Origin: Casuarius casuarius
Lineage: Eukaryota > Chordata > Aves > Casuariiformes > Casuariidae
Assembly (NCBI GenBank): GCA_003342895.1
Contig: PTFA01000366.1
Span: 496,001-560,000 of the forward strand
DNA length: 64,000 nucleotides
Direction: 5' to 3'
The stretch's first letter is position 1; every line of letters starts with the position of its first letter. The notes under the pieces were generated by a model. It was not told the DNA's origin, searched no databases, and was given only the letters and a program-made list of their open reading frames with translations. Shown one piece after another: positions 26,161 through 35,870 of this stretch. The translations under genes and the position numbers were made by a program.

Positions 26161-26660
26161 TGTCAGACTAGGAATGCAGCTGGTCCCAGCATCCACCCAC
26201 AGTTTTTTTCAGTCAGGAAGAGCTACTAAAACTGGCATTAGAAATATGGCCAGAATTTGGATTGGGAAAAAACAAAGTGCTAGAGAAGCCATAGAAAGCA
26301 AAACATGCTACCAGCCCAAACTTAGGACAGCAAAGGCCTAGCCCAAGGTGTTCTTTAAGCTGCAGCCAGTACTGACCCCAGCCTTTGAGGCTGAGCAGGA
26401 CTCCCATGCACGTACGATCCCCTCTCTGCCTAACCCTGCTCCTCAGCAGAGCCAAGAATCATTGCTCTCTGGGCCATAAAGACCAGGAGTGAAGTGAAGA
26501 TCAGAAGAATCACAGAGTTCATGCTAGACTAGAGCTGTAGTAAGGATTATGGTTCAGAGTAGGAGAAACCACTGCAGTGATCAGGCCTGGTGCAAGCACT
26601 GTTCACAGGCTGCTCAAATTTTTCTTAGTGTTTTCTGATTTTGGATATTGTCCCCCTTTT
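26161..26660. other. Spacer between the two telomere-like arms
   Basis: This stretch separates the G-rich and C-rich arms and has few telomere-like words. Some G-type words persist (GGATTATGGTTCAGAGTAGG near 26,543), so the switch of strand lies somewhere between about 26.3 and 26.65 kb. No gene or known transposon is visible. Confidence 0.45.
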
Positions 26661-28215
26661 CTCCTCCCTTCTCTTTTCCTAACAGAGTACCACCATTAAT
26701 CTAGGACTTAGCCTTAGGTCAAGCCTCACCCACTCCATGAACTTAAAATCTGAAAATACACAGCAACCCACACAAGCTAACCTAGGCTTCCAGGCTTTTC
26801 TCAACCTTTTTTTTTTTTTCTTTTTCTTTTCTCTCAGGCTAAACTTTAACGTTAATAACAGCCCTTGTTTTAGCCACAGTCTTAGATCTGGTCTGGTGAC
26901 CTCTGTGGAACCTAAACCTCGACACCATCCAGCACTGAGGATTTTTAGAAACTGAAATCTAGTTCAGTGACATTAAAGCAGAACATGACACTTCCTCCCT
27001 GTTTTCTTCCTTCATGCTGTGTCATGTTAAAGCTGAACCCTAGTCTACTGAAACCTACGAGCACCTCATCTAAAAATAGCTTGGGAATAATGGCAATACT
27101 AACTTTCAACATACCTGGTCACCTACTTTGAATATTTTCCTTTACTCAGTTATTTATCTGAGCCAAGAGCTATCTCTGTTCTCAATCCAAGCCATGCAAC
27201 ACCTGTGAAACCCAGATCTAAAAGCTGCTGTGGGACATTTGCTGCTACCAGTCCCCAGGACACCCAGTATATAAATGAAAGACAAAAAAGTTCCCTGGGG
27301 ATTATTCTTTTCTCACTGGCCTAAACTCTCTTGTCATCTCACTTCTTCAGTTTCTCCAAGCCTGAATCCTAACTATAACCCCCAGATTTAGCTTATGGAG
27401 TGCTAAAAGTGGAAGATCTAAAAGCAGCCATGTAACTGATGGCTATTCTCCTTCACCTCCATTTGGAAACTACTTCTGAACATCATCATCAGAGGTGATC
27501 ATTTATTTCTAGCTGCCTAAATCCCTCCCAGAGGTTTGGCCATAGTCCTGTACCACCAGTGATTTTCTGAATCCAAGAAAATGCAGATCCGCACTGACGT
27601 CAGCTCTCAGCACAGGTAGCTGATCCATTCTGAATTCCTTAATTTCCCCAGATCTCTGTTTTTTCTGAATCTCCCTAACTCCTAACCCTAAAAGAATCCA
27701 CAAAGAGTTATGACAAAATGAAAACCAAAATATTAATATACTCTTACGGCACAATCCAGCAGCGGCCCAAAATGTACTCTGGCAACCTGTTCTTGGCTCT
27801 TTCATTCTCTTATCCCACCCATGTTTCCCAGACTGATCCCTAACCAGAACCAGAACCCCTGTTCTAACTTTCATCTTAATGTTAAGTCTCTTTACCCTTT
27901 GAACTCTCCTGACTAGCGCAAGTAAAAACCTTAGCACCCCTATGAACATATTACCTTTTATTTCTTCATTGATTTATCTTCCCTGAAGCCCTAGTGATGA
28001 TCCCAAATTCTATTCTGATACTAGCTGTAATCCAGCATCATCTACAAATATAAGATATAAAAAGAGCATAGACAAAAGCTGTTGCAGCTTTTCTTCTTAA
28101 TACAATCTAGCTGCCTGTATTGATTTTTTTTTTCATTTCATTAACCCAATTACCTGTTTCTCTGAGAAAGAAGATTAACCAGATTCTTAACACTAGCCCC
28201 AGATTAAATATTCTT
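26661..28215 (-). repeat. Decayed telomere-like repeat block, C-rich strand on +
   Basis: The motif strand is reversed relative to the block at 24.6-26.16 kb. CCCTAA is found at 27,673, 27,686 (inside CCTAACCCTAA, 27,681-27,691) and 27,838. AACCCTA is at 27,036 and TAACCC at 27,376 and 28,142. Many looser forms occur, such as CCTAACTATAACCCCCAG and CACTAGCCCCAG. I see no TTAGGG on the + strand in this block. The word CTACGAGC at 27,055-27,062 is the reverse complement of GCTCGTAG at 25,769-25,776, which supports a common origin of the two arms. A 146-codon minus-strand frame at 27,509-27,949 has no domain and is attributed to composition. Confidence 0.58.
26807..26835. repeat. T-rich homopolymer and pyrimidine tract
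   Basis: Thirteen T in a row (26,807-26,819) followed by C, TTTTT, C, TTTT and CTCTC. It lies within the C-rich arm of the telomere-like region and is probably an independent slippage product. Confidence 0.75.
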
Positions 28216-28400
28216 TGTGGGTATTCCCTCACAAGACCTGGGCTTGCACAAAGTTAAAAGGCAAAGACAGAAGGCTGAGACATCCTATTCATCCCACTAG
28301 AATGTTTTCCCACTAGGAAAACTCTGCCACATGTCAGAAAGGCCTTCTGGTAAGAAAGGTGGAAACATAATTGCCCTCAGGTGAACACCACCATACCACT
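28216..28400. other. Short non-coding spacer
   Basis: Separates the C-rich telomere-like arm from the 158-bp tandem repeat. Nothing recognisable. Confidence 0.5.
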
Positions 28401-28605
28401 GTGAGGGGTCCAGAGAGGTCCAGCATTGATTTTTGGATTGCTGGCCATAGGTTTGTTAGCACCTGCCAAAAACTATCCTCTCGCCTACCTCTGGTGAGGC
28501 GGTCTTCCCTAGGATTACAGCGGTGCCTCGGTTGATAGCTTCTTCCCAGCCTTTGCCAGTGAGGGGTCCAGAGAAGTCCAGTATTGATTTTTGGCTTGCT
28601 GGGCA
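28401..28605. repeat. Satellite-like tandem repeat, about 1.3 units of 158 bp
   Basis: A 47-bp block starting GTGAGGGGTCCAGAGA at 28,401-28,447 recurs at 28,559-28,605 with 43 of 47 bases matching by my count. The two blocks bracket 111 bp of other sequence, giving a 158-bp period. Part of the intervening sequence (28,458-28,555) recurs near 31.7 kb. The pattern is that of a fragment of a longer-unit satellite or dispersed tandem repeat. The copy is fairly rich in CpG compared with its relative at 31.7 kb. No homologous family was recognised, and no protein-coding function is suggested by the short frames across it. Confidence 0.75.
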
Positions 28606-31600
28606 CAGCCAGAATCTGTGACTCTGAGAACAAAGAGTTTGACACATAACCTTGAAATAATTAAACAGGCCACAACTCAAAAGAATTGCAAGTGCACAGG
28701 AAATACTATTTCTGTGATACAAACTGAGGTGTTAAATGTATTTTTAAGTTATATTCAGATAGAAAAGACACCCTGTTTTCAGATTTTCAACAGCATGTAC
28801 AGTGAACAAGAATGTGGTATTGGACTGTATTAAATGACCTTTACAGCCCCTGGCAAGAGCAAGTTAGTAAATAGTTTAAAACTTAAGATCAGAAGGATTG
28901 CTTTTATAGCAGTTGTCCCAGTGAGCCATTAAATTTCACTGAAATGCTAAAATATTTCGGCTGACCCTCTCCAGCTCCATGAGCTACTCACCTAAACCTT
29001 TTGTGAATCTGACACAAGTTGCTTCATGAGGAAAAAGTAAATATGCATTTGTTCTGGATGCTAAGAAAAGGTGGTCTTCCAGATTTTCAGAGCAGGCACC
29101 AGAGAGATGATGTAGTCCAGTCACAGGAAATCTCTTTCAAATGTTCCTTCCCCCAGGACAGAAGAAAAATTGCTTCCTTTTCCTATGCCCTTGTCATCCA
29201 GAGGTCAGGCAGAAAGTCTAATGAAAGGAAAGCACCCATGGTTTATTTGCATTTACCACACTTAGCATGCTCATGTTTGGATTTGGGCCATATAGTAAGT
29301 CTTCTCTAATATCAATGCTAGAAAGTTCCCTGTATTGTCTGGACAATAACATAAACTTTTGTTTAGACAGACTTCTCATTGTGAAGAGTATTTTGAAGGA
29401 AATTTATACAGTTTCAGTTACTTCATCACTTAAGTACAGTTTACCCACCATATTTAGCAATTGTAAAAAGGTTGTGGCATTGCATATATCTGTTTGAAAA
29501 AATACATTTTCTTTTAGCAAAATGGATTGATGGAAGATTTTCAAACTAGAATCTTCTGAGAGAATGATTCAGAGTTTTTTTCATTCTTTTCTCTTGCAAA
29601 CTGATTTGAAGAAACAAGGAAATGAATTTTTGAATTTTACATTTTGAAATGGTAAATTGAAACTGAAAGGGAGTATTTACCAAGTGTACAATGTTTTGAG
29701 AACTGTTACACATGAAATTTCATCCTGGATCAGAACTGAAAGTTTTCTATTGCAAGCCTCTACATAGGTTTCCTTGGTATAGTGAAACAAAATGGTCATT
29801 GGGTTATTTGTTAATCCTGGGAAGAGTAGATCCTGACTTTCTATTTGCAATGAAAATAACATCCCTCAGTTGAAGAGCCTTGTGCTATTGACATACCACA
29901 TAGGAAAATCTTTCTCCGGATTGGATAAGACTGAAAAATAAAGACCTTTGGTTTCACATGTCTTTCTGTGAAATAGACAGTTGAGTTTCTGTGCTGCCCT
30001 AGAGGCAACACCCTGTTAAGCGCTGTTCAGCACATATCCTGCCTGCACAGTCCAGGTCAGTTCAGCATGCATGACTGCCCACAGGCAGACTCATATCCAT
30101 CAAGTTAATATCGATGTCCAGCTCCTGGGGATTTCAGTGGGAGACAGTGGCAGATGTACCTCCATGTTTTTGGACTTCATTCTTCACCCTAGTCTGCAAA
30201 CTCTAAGCTTTTCCTTTGGGAAATTTTCTACTATGCCTGTTGTCAAATCAACAGGATGATGTCACCACAAATGCATAACCATTTCAGATGGATTAAGATA
30301 GAAGATAAGACTGCTCTGAGGCAAAGCACTTCCTTTTGCAGATCTCAGTGCACCAGTTCCTAAGTTATAGTAGGGCTGGCATCTGGGGTTTTTGTTCAGC
30401 TGACCAGATACCCAAGATCTCTTTGTAAAATTTAAACTTGGAAGAAGAGTGGGTTTAAACTAATCCTGTTGTTTGGGTGAATTGAAATCTAAAATTTTAG
30501 TTCAAGCCTATTTCTGTCTTTTTGTTCTGTGTTTATACACATGCACTCCAAGAAGTTTCAGATGCCTAGTAACCCAGAATGCTTACTTCAAAAGCCATTA
30601 GATTTTTCTTCCTTCTTTCTTATAATATTGTTTGTTTTATGCTATCTGATGCAGCCAAAAGATGCCCAGTATTACAAAAAGACATTGTTCTTCCAGATTT
30701 GAAAGGAAATTTAGTCCTTACTAGCTTAAAGATACGAGCACATTTTCTGAAAAAAATATACACCAGACCAATAAATCTTTGTCATTTTGGTTAAGTACTT
30801 TATGAGTCAGACATCTGGTCCTAACTGGATGCCTCTACATAAGCTCTCTTTGTTCAGTGGGCCGAAACGTTCTCAAGGCTGTTTGTAAAGACCGTGCAGA
30901 GCAAACCTTTTCTCCATCTGGGATAAGAAAATTACGCAGGAGATGAAGTTCCTTTTGCTGATGTCATATAACACAACCCACAGGGGACATTTCTTTGAGA
31001 TTATCCATACATATCTTTCTAGTTTAGATTATTATCTTCTCCAAGTAATATAATATGAAAAAAAAGTGAGAAAAACCTACGGAAAGGATTTGATTCAGGA
31101 ATGGAAGCTTTTCTCTGATGATCCCCAGAGTGGATTCAATATCAGCGACTTCTCAGTGTTTTCAAGGCAGAAACTAACAATGATAAAGATGACAGAGGTA
31201 CCCCACCAAGTTTACTGAAAGAACTATTTTGATTCAAAACACTTTGGCTGCATTTATAAACCACTTACTGGAGCCTGATTTCCGTTGCTTTGATGTCAAT
31301 GTGCTTAGTTTGAAACCTAATGTAAATCAAGTCCCCTTTCAACCCCAGGAAACACGGGGAAGATGCCAACAGAGTGAAGTTCCTTAGAGGCCTGTTTGGG
31401 AAGAAGTGCTGCTAGACATTGATGAGTAGAGAACCGGTCATTGCCGCTCTGGATGGGTGGATGTGAATGGCTACATGGGTAAGAGCGTCTCAATGAAATT
31501 TAGCTTTCACTATTTGAGCCAGAACTCTGGAGGAAAGCTGAGGTATCGAAACTGAGCTTTGAGGAGACTGATGTAGTCTAGCTTGGGAATTGAACCTTGC

Positions 31601-31615
31601 ATTTCTCAACAAAAT
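28606..31615. other. Non-coding DNA, no gene recognised
   Basis: AT-rich, CpG-poor sequence between the two copies of the 158-bp repeat unit. The longest frame is 96 codons. No transposon or RNA gene was recognised, so if the flanking repeat copies once were contiguous this 3-kb stretch would be an insertion. Confidence 0.5.
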
Positions 31616-31687
31616 TGCAAATCCTAACTCTAGCCCCAGCTTAGTAGCTCTTGTGAACCGTCCTCATGAGTATATCCAGACTGTGAC
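31616..31687 (-). repeat. Outlying telomere-like patch next to the repeat copy
   Basis: The words AATCCTAACTCTAGCCCCAG here resemble AATCCTAACTATAACCCCCAG at about 27,365 and CACTAGCCCCAG at about 28,191, so this looks like a displaced piece of the same C-rich arm. It directly precedes the second copy of the satellite-like unit, the same order seen at 28.2-28.6 kb. Confidence 0.4.
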
Positions 31688-31785
31688 AGCACCTGCCAAA
31701 AATTATCCCCTCACCTACACCTGGTGAGGTGGTCTTCCCTGGGATTACAGTGGTGCCTAGGTTGATAGCTTCTTCCCAGGCTTTG
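31688..31785. repeat. Second, partial copy of the 158-bp repeat unit
   Basis: Aligns without gaps to 28,458-28,555: 88 of 98 bases match by my count. At least three of the ten differences are CG in the 28.5-kb copy against CA or TG here, and a fourth is CG against AG, as expected from methylation-driven decay of a shared CpG-containing ancestor. The GTGAGGGGTCC block that begins the unit at 28.4 kb is not found on either side of this copy. Confidence 0.85.
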
Positions 31786-33758
31786 ATAGATCCAAAATTC
31801 ACCCTCACCCAAGCCTTTGCACAATTATAGCTTTTACCAAATAATCTCTAACAGCCAGAGTATGGTGACCGCTGAAAGAGCTGAAATGAATACAAGGACG
31901 TTCTGGCCCAGGCTGCAGACATTTCATGGAAGAATTGTCCGGAGAGCAGGAGTATGTTTAACAGTTGCAGCAGACAACTACTGGGCATGCTGACCCACTG
32001 TGCAACAAGTCAGAGTCCCATTTGCTATGGGATGTGAAACATGAGGAGGAGAATGTGCCGACTGTGTGAGAAGTTTCAGGGAAGTAAGGGTGTAAACAGA
32101 CTGCTCCAAAGACTGCATACAGGGGAGGTGGAGATGAACACCAAACACACCCAACACAGGCTAGCCACCTTAGTTCAGTGTTGGCCAGGAGTAATTTCTT
32201 CCTGAATATTTCATGCCATCCTGCTTTCTGTAAGCTAACAAGTTAGATGGGAAATTCAGCCAGAAGGGAGTGAATTCAGAACACTCCCTCTAACTAGAAT
32301 GAGACCCAAATTTAGAAAACTCATGATCCTTTTGAGAGCTTTGTTTCATGCCAGAACATGAAAACTCCTAATTTCAAGGAAACAAAATACAGCATGGGAT
32401 CTGGAGTCCTCTAGAAAATCTTGTTTCAGACCACCCTTATGACTTCGTTCTGGCTCCATATAATCTAAAGCAAATTTCGGGAAATCAACAGAATAAAATA
32501 GCTAAACAATACCGGCATTTGCCAATGCAATTCTCTCTCAGCCTGGAAAAATAGACATCTGCCATAAATTTCAAGATGACTGGAAATCTCACAGATAATT
32601 CAATTCAACATGAAAACATTGGAGAGAAGTAGAGCTCATACCTTTGAGTTTGTGACTGTACACATACTGCACGGAAGAGCATGCAGTCCTCTGCTTCCCA
32701 TCAGGCATGTGTGTTTAGGCTGGCGTATTTGCTTATTATTATGACAATATCAGGTTTTCATTAGGAAATCTTCAGCAAATGGACCCTCTGATGGCTTGTT
32801 TAGAAATGTGGAGATGATAAACAAAGCAGTAATTATGCTGTTTACTTCTATTTGTTTGGACGCACCAGTGCTGACTATGCCTTATGTGCAGAGGAACAAC
32901 ACACATCAGTCAGTGAGATTCGTAAAGCTAATATAGACAGATCTGCTCCTGTTTGTTGCTCTTACTGCCAACCTTTAAGATAGTACTTTGCTGGACCAGA
33001 CTGCATCATGCTACTGGGTATGTACTGAAAAGGGGCAGGGCATAAAGTTATTCTCTCCCTTTTGTGTCACCACATCCACAGAGCCAGAAACAAGTTTAAC
33101 AGTTGCATATTTTTGTTATTAGTTTCTGGTCTCTGGCATTGAAATTCTTATATTTTTGCATTTTAACGACCCGGCTTACAGGCCATAGTGTTTTCTATGC
33201 CTGGGTCCTTCTGCAGGGGCACTGGCTTCTTAGTCGTATTCCAGTGATATTCTTTCTACCCACCAGCCTGATCAAAAGCCCAGCAAAGTGACCACAGCAG
33301 TGACCTCCACTCTTAAATATGAAGTCGTAGCTTTGATGACCAGGAGGTCATCACAGGTTTTTAGGACATACCCAAGGGCAGCTAATTGCCTTTCAGCATG
33401 TTAAGAGACTTTGACAATTAGAAACAACAGTCAGAAATGGATTCCTCAGGGAGCACTTGAATTTTCAACTCACCTGTCCTCTTAGACGTTTCACAAGCTT
33501 GTATATTTGGGTGTACAGATTCCAGATCAAGAGATGACTGATGAGTCCAGCCATTACGGAAATGCAAGTTTTTACAAGCATTATATAAATTGTTTTATTA
33601 TAGCAGATGTTCCTGTGGCACTGACAGATACTTTAACCATGGCAGCTTACATAAATATTTATCTATCCATTTCTGTCTGTGCTGGTATAGTGAACAGATA
33701 ACCCCTGAAAAAACTTTAGATTTAAACTCTTAAAAACCTCTCACAAGTTATGTACTTT
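31786..33758. other. Non-coding DNA, no gene recognised
   Basis: No frame above 64 codons and no recognisable repeat family. AT-rich and CpG-poor. Confidence 0.55.
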
Positions 33759-33798
33759 AATATTGTCCCCTTGCAAATATTGTCCCCATGCAAATATT
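33759..33798. repeat. 17-bp tandem duplication
   Basis: AATATTGTCCCCTTGCA is followed directly by AATATTGTCCCCATGCA and then AATATT: two units and a partial third with one mismatch. The second unit creates ATGCAAAT (33,788-33,795), an exact octamer motif of POU/Oct factors, though a single site is weak evidence of function. Confidence 0.85.
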
Positions 33799-35289
33799 AG
33801 GAAAATTACAAGATAAATGACAGCATAGCTCTAAACACAACTAAACAAAATGCCACATTTATTACTAATTAAAATTCCCAAGTGTATAGGCATACATACT
33901 TACATTAAAAACTTCTACAGTACTCTTAAATAAATTGTTCCCCCAAATAATAAGCCAATTCAAAGCTTATATCTGATTCAGATACAAACACTTTAAACTG
34001 GGTGTAGATTCTAATGAACAGCATTAACCACACTGATTGTGCCTGATAAATTCAGGCCTCTGCTGGCCTAGTGTGGGTGGTGTTATTTTAAAGCCCCAAA
34101 ATGTTCATTTCCGTTTGGAAGGTACCAGTAAAAACTACCAAAGAAATTCTGTGAGAAGGAGGTCTCTTAGGAGAAAAAGGCTGAACCCATAAGGAGATGA
34201 CACCTAGAGGGGAAAAACTTGGGGACTGTAAAGGAATCAGGTTGTTGGTGTCCAAACCAGCTTCTTATTAACCTGACTGATTCAGTCTCACTGTTTTATA
34301 GTATTTCCATGTTTGTGCCCATTTGGTATTTCTTACCTCTTACCTCCATTTATATCTCTTGATCTGTTTTTTTGCTTAGTGCTTTATCCAGCATCACGCA
34401 CGGTAGAGATCTAGCCCATGAACGAGACTCCAGGGCACTGGCATTGTACAAATAATCAGTCACAGCAATAGAAGACTAACATCTCTCCAGATTGCAAACA
34501 GCGCCAATCCCTGAAAAATCAGTATCTAGTGACTGGAAGTGGAAGCTGAAGTATGAGGGATGCTCCATCGCCACCCAGCTCTCACCCCAGCATGCGCCTC
34601 CTGCAATGGTTTCTCTCCTGACTGCAGAATGAGACCCAGAATAATCAGTCCATTGACCCTGCTGCTCTCTGCATGCTGTCTCCACAATAAATACTAATAC
34701 TATAAGAAAGTCAATGAATTACCTCTTAGGAGAAAATAAAAAAGCCAGGCAAATGCAAGCAAATTGTACAATAAACAAAGCTTTTGCACCTACAAGTATA
34801 ATTCATTATTCCTTAGCGTATTTCTAAATTGAAAAATAGGTTTCCGACATTTGAAGCAGATCCACCACTGCATGATGGGGGCAGCTCCTGATCAAACTTC
34901 TGACATAACAATACATTAACACTTCCAGCACAGGTCACTAATGACTGAGGAACTCTGAAGCAAAAATAATGCTTTCCTTTTCCTGGCTATGTTTTTTGCC
35001 AGACCCGTATTCCCAAACAGGTAGTTAAGTATACTTCAACCTGACAAAGAGCCCCTAGAAAAGCACACTCAGTTTTACTTCCTGACATGCTCTGAATTGC
35101 TTTTAGTTCTGTATTTCTGTACAAACACATCTAGTGGCTAAATTAGATGATAGGAGCTATAGCAAATTACAGAGCATGCTCGAACACACAGGCCAGCTCC
35201 TCAAGTTAGAGGTTGGTTTGCTTTGAAACAGTTCCAGGTTTTCCCTTCCTGGTCTGCATTTTCTTTTTCAAACACCCCTTTCTCGTTTC
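33799..35289. other. Non-coding DNA, no gene recognised
   Basis: AT-rich, with no frame above 69 codons. It forms the upstream flank of the CpG island that follows. Confidence 0.55.
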
Positions 35290-35297
35290 TATTTATA
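35290..35297 (+). promoter_or_regulatory. TATA-like box upstream of the CpG island
   Basis: TATTTATA followed by CC and a pyrimidine-rich stretch (CTCCCTCTTCCCTTTCAG) lies about 110 bp before the CpG-rich zone. It could be a core promoter element for + strand transcription into the island, but TATA-like words are common in AT-rich DNA, so confidence is low. Confidence 0.25.
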
Positions 35298-35399
35298 CCT
35301 CCCTCTTCCCTTTCAGCACTTCAGCTGCCTCCCTCACACTGCAGGAGTGAGCCCCGAACAAACATCCTCAATTCAAAAAAGTAAAAAGGACTCCAGTTG

Positions 35400-35870
35400 C
35401 TTTCCCCCCGAGCGCTCTCGCTCTGTTCCCCTGCCCCTTGCATTGCCCAGCCTCCCCCCTGCAATTCTGTCCTTTTGGTCACAGGTTTCTCTCTGCTGGG
35501 GCTGGCACTCTTCGAAGCCCGAGAGCCCACCACGGACGCAAACAGCGTTGGCACCTGAGATCTCAGCGCACGGGAGGCTCCAGCCGCTGCTGCTGGAGTC
35601 TGCGGGCGTGCGCTGCCACCAGACGCTGGGGGTTCAGAGACAGACAAACGGCCCCTTCGCTCCAGTCCAGACTCTCCCGTAGCAACACATCTGTGCACAG
35701 CAAGCAGCAAGTTCACGTGTGTTTCCCTTGCATGGGCTTTGCCACTTGAGCTTGTGCTTCTCGAAGGAAACAGCAACACCTCCAGGGCACGAAGGTGCCA
35801 GCAAGTCGCCCGATGCACCCGTAAGCAGAGGTGCTTCCTCCGTTCAGTCACCAGCATGCAGGTACGGCTG
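35400..35870. promoter_or_regulatory. Small CpG island; candidate promoter or first exon
   Basis: By eye I count 15 CpG between 35,513 and 35,678 (about 166 bp), and roughly 25 over the whole interval, in sequence near 57-62% G+C. Elsewhere in the window CpG is strongly depleted. Such islands usually mark unmethylated promoters. Donor-like splice words occur on the + strand at about 35,820 (CCCGTAAGC) and 35,859 (CAGGTACGG), compatible with a non-coding first exon ending there. On the minus strand a 178-codon frame (35,321-35,857) spans the island. It is Arg/Ser/Ala-rich with no domain, and the opposite strand is also open, so I attribute it to composition. The transcript, if any, is unknown. 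Confidence 0.5.

Noticed and set aside
27509..27949. 146-codon minus-strand open frame
   Set aside because: It lies inside the C-rich telomere-like arm, shows no domain, and has no promoter or splice context that I can support.
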